DNA from: Anaeromassilibacillus senegalensis
GTDB lineage: Bacteria; Bacillota; Clostridia; Oscillospirales; Acutalibacteraceae
Length of the DNA stretch: 64,000 nt
Direction: 5' to 3'
Assembly (NCBI RefSeq): GCF_001261775.1
Contig: NZ_LN868535.1
Location: 294,148 to 358,147, forward strand
Each line of letters starts with the position of its first letter. The first letter of the stretch is position 1. Below, piece after piece: positions 61,660 through 64,000 of this stretch. A program made the position numbers and the translations under genes. The notes under the pieces were generated by a model. The model saw nothing but the letters and a program-made list of their open reading frames with translations. It was not told where the DNA came from and did not search any database.

Positions 61660-63091
61660 GTGGCAGCCCCTCCTGTGCCGGGTTATCGATTAAATTTCCC
61701 CGGTAATCAAAGCGGGAACCGTGGCAGGGGCAGTCCCAGCTTTTTTCATCCGGATTCCACTCCAGCTGGCAGCCCAAATGCGGACAGCGCGTGGAGACCA
61801 TATAGACCTCGCCCTGCTCATCCTTATATACGCCCACCTTTTCGCCCTCGCAGGACACTACGCCGCCATGGCCTGTTGGAAGGGCGTCAATCTCCGCGCG
61901 CGGCGGAGCAAACGCCTGCCGGGACAGGTCCCGCACGGCATGCAGCCCCTCCTGCAAAAAGGTCTTTGCGGAAGCCGCCGGGGTAAACCGCAGCGGGGAA
62001 AAAACTTCTTCGCATGGGTTTTCCACACCGGTGATCAAATCGGTTAATAACTGCGCCGCCGCCATGGAGGTGGTCATGCCCCACTTCTGAAAGCCGGTGG
62101 CAACAAACCAGTGCGGCGTGGAGACGGAAAACTGCCCAATGTACGGCACGCCGTCCAGCGTCATGCAGTCCTGCGCCGACCAGTACGCGGCCTCGCGGCT
62201 CTCCGGCCAGAACTGTTCCGCATAACGCCGCAGCATTTCGTATTTGCCGCCAGCGCGGTTCTCGCCGGTGCGATGGCTTCCGCCGCCCAGCAGCAGGTAT
62301 TTGCCGCTGTTGCGGAACGAAAGCCCGTTTTCGTCGATTCCCAGATACATACCGTCCAGCTTCGCGGCGTTTTCCAATGCCAGCACATAACTGCGTTCCT
62401 GGTGCTGCCGCAGGAAATAATAGCCCGGGAAATTCAAAAACGGATAGTGCGTGGCAAACACGATGTTCCGTGCGGTAACTGTCCCCCGGTCTGTAAAAAT
62501 CCGGTCGTCCTCGACCTTGGTCACGCGGGTCTCCTCGTAGATTTCCAGTTCGTCCGCAATCTCCTGTAAAAACGCCAGCGGGTGAAACTGTGCCTGCCCT
62601 GAAAACCGTACTGCGCCCGCCACGGAGAACGGCAGCGTTGTACGGGTGGTGAAGCGCGCGTCGATGTCAAACAATCGCGCCGCTTCCGCCTCCTGTTCCA
62701 GCGGTTCCGCTTCCACGGTGGAATAGAGATACGCGGGGCATTCCTCAAACTGGCAATCGATTTTCTTTTCCCGAATCAGCGAGCGGTACGCATCGATTGC
62801 CTGCTGGTTTGCCCGCGCATACTGCCGTGCCGGTTCTTCGCCCAGCGTTTGCAGCAGTTTATGGTAGATCAGCCCGTGCTGGGACGTGATTTTTGCGGTG
62901 GTATTCTTCGTTTGGCCGCTCCCGATGCGGGACGCTTCCAGCACGATCGTCTTCACGCCGCGCTGCTGTAAAAAATAGGCGGTCAAAAGGCCCGCCAACC
63001 CGCCGCCGATCACCGCCGTCTCGGTCTGCATACTGCCGGGCAGCGGTTTTCGCGGGTGTAATTCCGTTGTTTTGCTCCATATGGATTCCAT
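61652..63091 (-). CDS. FAD-dependent oxidoreductase with C-terminal Rieske 2Fe-2S domain
   Basis: A 479-residue protein. The DAO-type FAD domain begins TAVIGGGLAGLLTAYFLQQR with VLEASRIGSGQTKNTTAKIT (about 20-360). A C-terminal Rieske domain (about 390-479) has the cluster ligands in CPHLGC and CPCHGSRFD. Such fusions are known as YhfW-like proteins. It oxidises an amine or related substrate with electrons passing through the 2Fe-2S cluster; the substrate is unknown. GAGGTGA precedes the ATG at 63091. First gene of the operon; its end overlaps the cyclase-like start. Confidence 0.92.
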   Translation of the reverse strand: MESIWSKTTELHPRKPLPGSMQTETAVIGGGLAGLLTAYFLQQRGVKTIVLEASRIGSGQTKNTTAKITSQHGLIYHKLLQTLGEEPARQYARANQQAIDAYRSLIREKKIDCQFEECPAYLYSTVEAEPLEQEAEAARLFDIDARFTTRTTLPFSVAGAVRFSGQAQFHPLAFLQEIADELEIYEETRVTKVEDDRIFTDRGTVTARNIVFATHYPFLNFPGYYFLRQHQERSYVLALENAAKLDGMYLGIDENGLSFRNSGKYLLLGGGSHRTGENRAGGKYEMLRRYAEQFWPESREAAYWSAQDCMTLDGVPYIGQFSVSTPHWFVATGFQKWGMTTSMAAAQLLTDLITGVENPCEEVFSPLRFTPAASAKTFLQEGLHAVRDLSRQAFAPPRAEIDALPTGHGGVVSCEGEKVGVYKDEQGEVYMVSTRCPHLGCQLEWNPDEKSWDCPCHGSRFDYRGNLIDNPAQEGLPHA

Positions 63092-63204
63092 GTACTTCAC
63101 CTCGCCCATAGGATTCCGCAGAAGGGGCGGAAATAACCGGGATGGGCGGGACTTTTTGGAGGGGAAAGGAAGGACACGTTACAAAGTAGCCCTATTTTGT
63201 TTAT

Positions 63205-63338
63205 CTTGCAGGTTATTCCTTAAACGCGTTTTCACGCTTTTCTGAAAAGCGGCGGTTTCCAAAGGCAGAGCCTTTGGCCGTTCTCCGCAGAGAACGGAAC
63301 TCTCTTTCTGAGAAGAGCGAGTGGGAACGAGTGATATG
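63205..63338 (-). repeat. Three-hairpin dispersed repeat, copy C (inverted)
   Basis: Reverse-complement arrangement of copy A: hairpins at 63235-63251 (loop CTG), 63259-63277 (arms CCAAAGGC/GCCTTTGG) and 63278-63297 (arms CCGTTCTC/GAGAACGG), then GAAGAGCGAGTGGGAACGAG. It matches copy A along its whole length, including the lead sequence and the hairpin beyond it. Confidence 0.85.
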
Positions 63339-63375
63339 GTCCTTTACAATCCTTGGTGTTGACGTATGGATAAAA

Positions 63376-63403
63376 GCCGTTGCAGTTTATATTCTGCAAC
63401 GGC
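63376..63403 (-). terminator. Terminator after the AbrB-like gene
   Basis: 10-bp stem GCCGTTGCAG/CTGCAACGGC, followed on the minus strand by TTTT, 10 bases after the AbrB-like stop. Near-copy of the hairpin at 1520-1552. Confidence 0.75.
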
Positions 63404-63413
63404 CCCCTTTTTA

Positions 63414-63662
63414 TTATTTCAACTCTTTGATACAGGCTTCACACAAGTAAAAATCCGGTGTGATTTCTTTTAACAACTCCGCCGAACCGCACTTCAGACA
63501 CACGTAATCGGCCTTTTGCAAGATAATTTGACGGCTTTCCTTGTCCATATATATTGTAAAGCGGTCTTTTTCTGAGATGCCCAAAGCGGTTCGGATTTCC
63601 ACTGGCAATAGAATCCGCCCCAACTCGTCCACTTTCCGGGTAATGCCTGTTGTTTCTACCAT
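63414..63662 (-). CDS. AbrB/SpoVT-type regulator with C-terminal zinc-ribbon-like end
   Basis: An 82-residue protein. The N-terminal swapped-hairpin DNA-binding domain (TGITRKVDELGRILLPVEIR, then TALGISEKDRFTIYMDKESR) is typical of AbrB-like transition-state regulators. The C-terminal 30 residues carry two CxxC pairs (CLKC and CEAC) that could bind zinc. AGGGGA lies before the ATG. It is divergent from an XRE gene across a region with repeated CTATTT-type elements. Confidence 0.88.
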   Translation of the reverse strand: MVETTGITRKVDELGRILLPVEIRTALGISEKDRFTIYMDKESRQIILQKADYVCLKCGSAELLKEITPDFYLCEACIKELK

Positions 63663-63745
63663 TTTACTATCCCCTGTCTTTTTAATAATACTGGAAATGA
63701 TGTTTCCGAATTAATGTTAGCATACTATTTTATGGAATACAACGC

Positions 63746-63828
63746 CTATTTGGGGAAAAGACTACAAATAGATCATTTTATTTGATTTGCTCTATTTGTA
63801 TACTATTTAGGTAAACGACCCTAAATAG
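63746..63828. promoter_or_regulatory. Repeated CTATTTRG operator elements
   Basis: A perfect 9-bp inverted repeat CTATTTAGG/CCTAAATAG (63803-63811 and 63820-63828) lies 16 bases before the XRE start, overlapping a TATACT -10-like hexamer (63799-63804). Upstream, CTATTTG (63746-63752), CAAATAG (63765-63771) and CTATTTG (63792-63798) repeat the half-site. Likely operators of the divergent regulator pair. Confidence 0.65.
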
Positions 63829-63844
63829 ATGGGCGGTGGTATTT

Positions 63845-64000
63845 ATGAATTCAAAGAGCATTGGTAAAAAGTTAAAGGCGTACAGGGCAAAATGTGGTTG
63901 GAGTCAAAAAGATTGTGCGGAAAGAATAGGCATTAGCACAAAATATTTGGCTGATATTGAACGTGGGAATAAGGTGCCTAAACTAGAAACGTTTATTTTG
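63845..64000 (+). CDS. XRE-family regulator, cut by the window edge
   Basis: The first 52 codons only. The helix-turn-helix is clear: GKKLKAYRAKCGWSQKDCAE, then RIGISTKYLADIERGNKVP. ATG at 63845 after GGCGGTGG. The palindromic operator just upstream suggests autoregulation. The gene is truncated by the window end, so its C-terminal domain is unknown. Confidence 0.85.
   Translation, partial: MNSKSIGKKLKAYRAKCGWSQKDCAERIGISTKYLADIERGNKVPKLETFIL

Larger units (their letters stand above)
63110..63413. other. Intergenic region with repeat copy C
   Basis: No gene. It holds the inverted copy of the three-hairpin repeat (63205-63338) and the terminator-like hairpin (63376-63403). The left 90 bases should carry the promoter of the Rieske-FAD operon; no clear element seen. 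Confidence 0.5.

Overview
The window looks like a chromosomal segment of a gut-type Clostridia member, probably Oscillospiraceae/Ruminococcaceae. This is inferred from moderately high GC, strong GGAGG ribosome sites, many small XRE regulators, a PBSX/Xkd-type contractile tail cluster, large secreted enzymes carrying FIVAR repeats, and palindromic intergenic repeats. I recognised no rRNA, tRNA or CRISPR array.

Left half (about 1-36 kb): four very large secreted proteins, all on the minus strand, fill most of the first 33 kb. They are a CBM32-CBM32-GH43 enzyme (2005-6138), a glycerophosphodiester phosphodiesterase-like protein (8038-11952), a PA14-GH2 beta-galactosidase-like enzyme (12262-19365) and a protein holding two complete GH3 enzymes in tandem (26762-33388). 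All four have different catalytic heads on the same C-terminal chassis: an Ig-like domain, FIVAR helical repeats, a low-complexity linker (present in at least three) and a conserved C-terminal domain of about 90 residues. Between them lie small regulators, a MerR/aldo-keto reductase divergent pair with a classic MerR promoter, a YeiH-type transporter divergent from a LysR regulator, an ECF sigma factor with its membrane partner, and a ROK repressor. A membrane-anchored AraC sensor-regulator (33927-36188) is divergent from the double GH3 gene. Together these suggest glycan foraging at the cell surface under local control.

Middle (about 36-55.4 kb): after an XRE/small-protein pair and a WG-repeat-like lipoprotein comes one uninterrupted plus-strand cluster (38945-55368). 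It encodes connector/adaptor, tail terminator, sheath, tube, a chaperone with a programmed -1 frameshift, a short tape measure, LysM hub, baseplate proteins, two beta-propeller receptor-binding proteins, endolysin, holin, and collagen-like and terminal fibres. There is no integrase, terminase, portal, protease or capsid gene, so it reads as a tailocin (R-type phage-tail bacteriocin) rather than a prophage. The tape measure, propeller and terminal fibre genes are markedly AT-rich islands. The endolysin ends in a domain that matches the C-terminal domain of the four secreted enzymes, which suggests that this domain is an undescribed cell-wall-binding module.

Right end (55.4-64 kb): a minus-strand cytidylate-kinase-like/MATE pair whose leader contains an apparent attenuator, a lipoprotein with a consensus promoter, and a tightly overlapping operon of Rieske-FAD oxidoreductase, tocopherol-cyclase-like protein and YyaL/DUF255 thioredoxin-fold protein. 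The end holds an AbrB-like regulator divergent from a truncated XRE regulator with a palindromic operator. A three-hairpin repeat with compensatory base changes occurs twice near 1.6-1.9 kb and once, inverted, near 63.2 kb.
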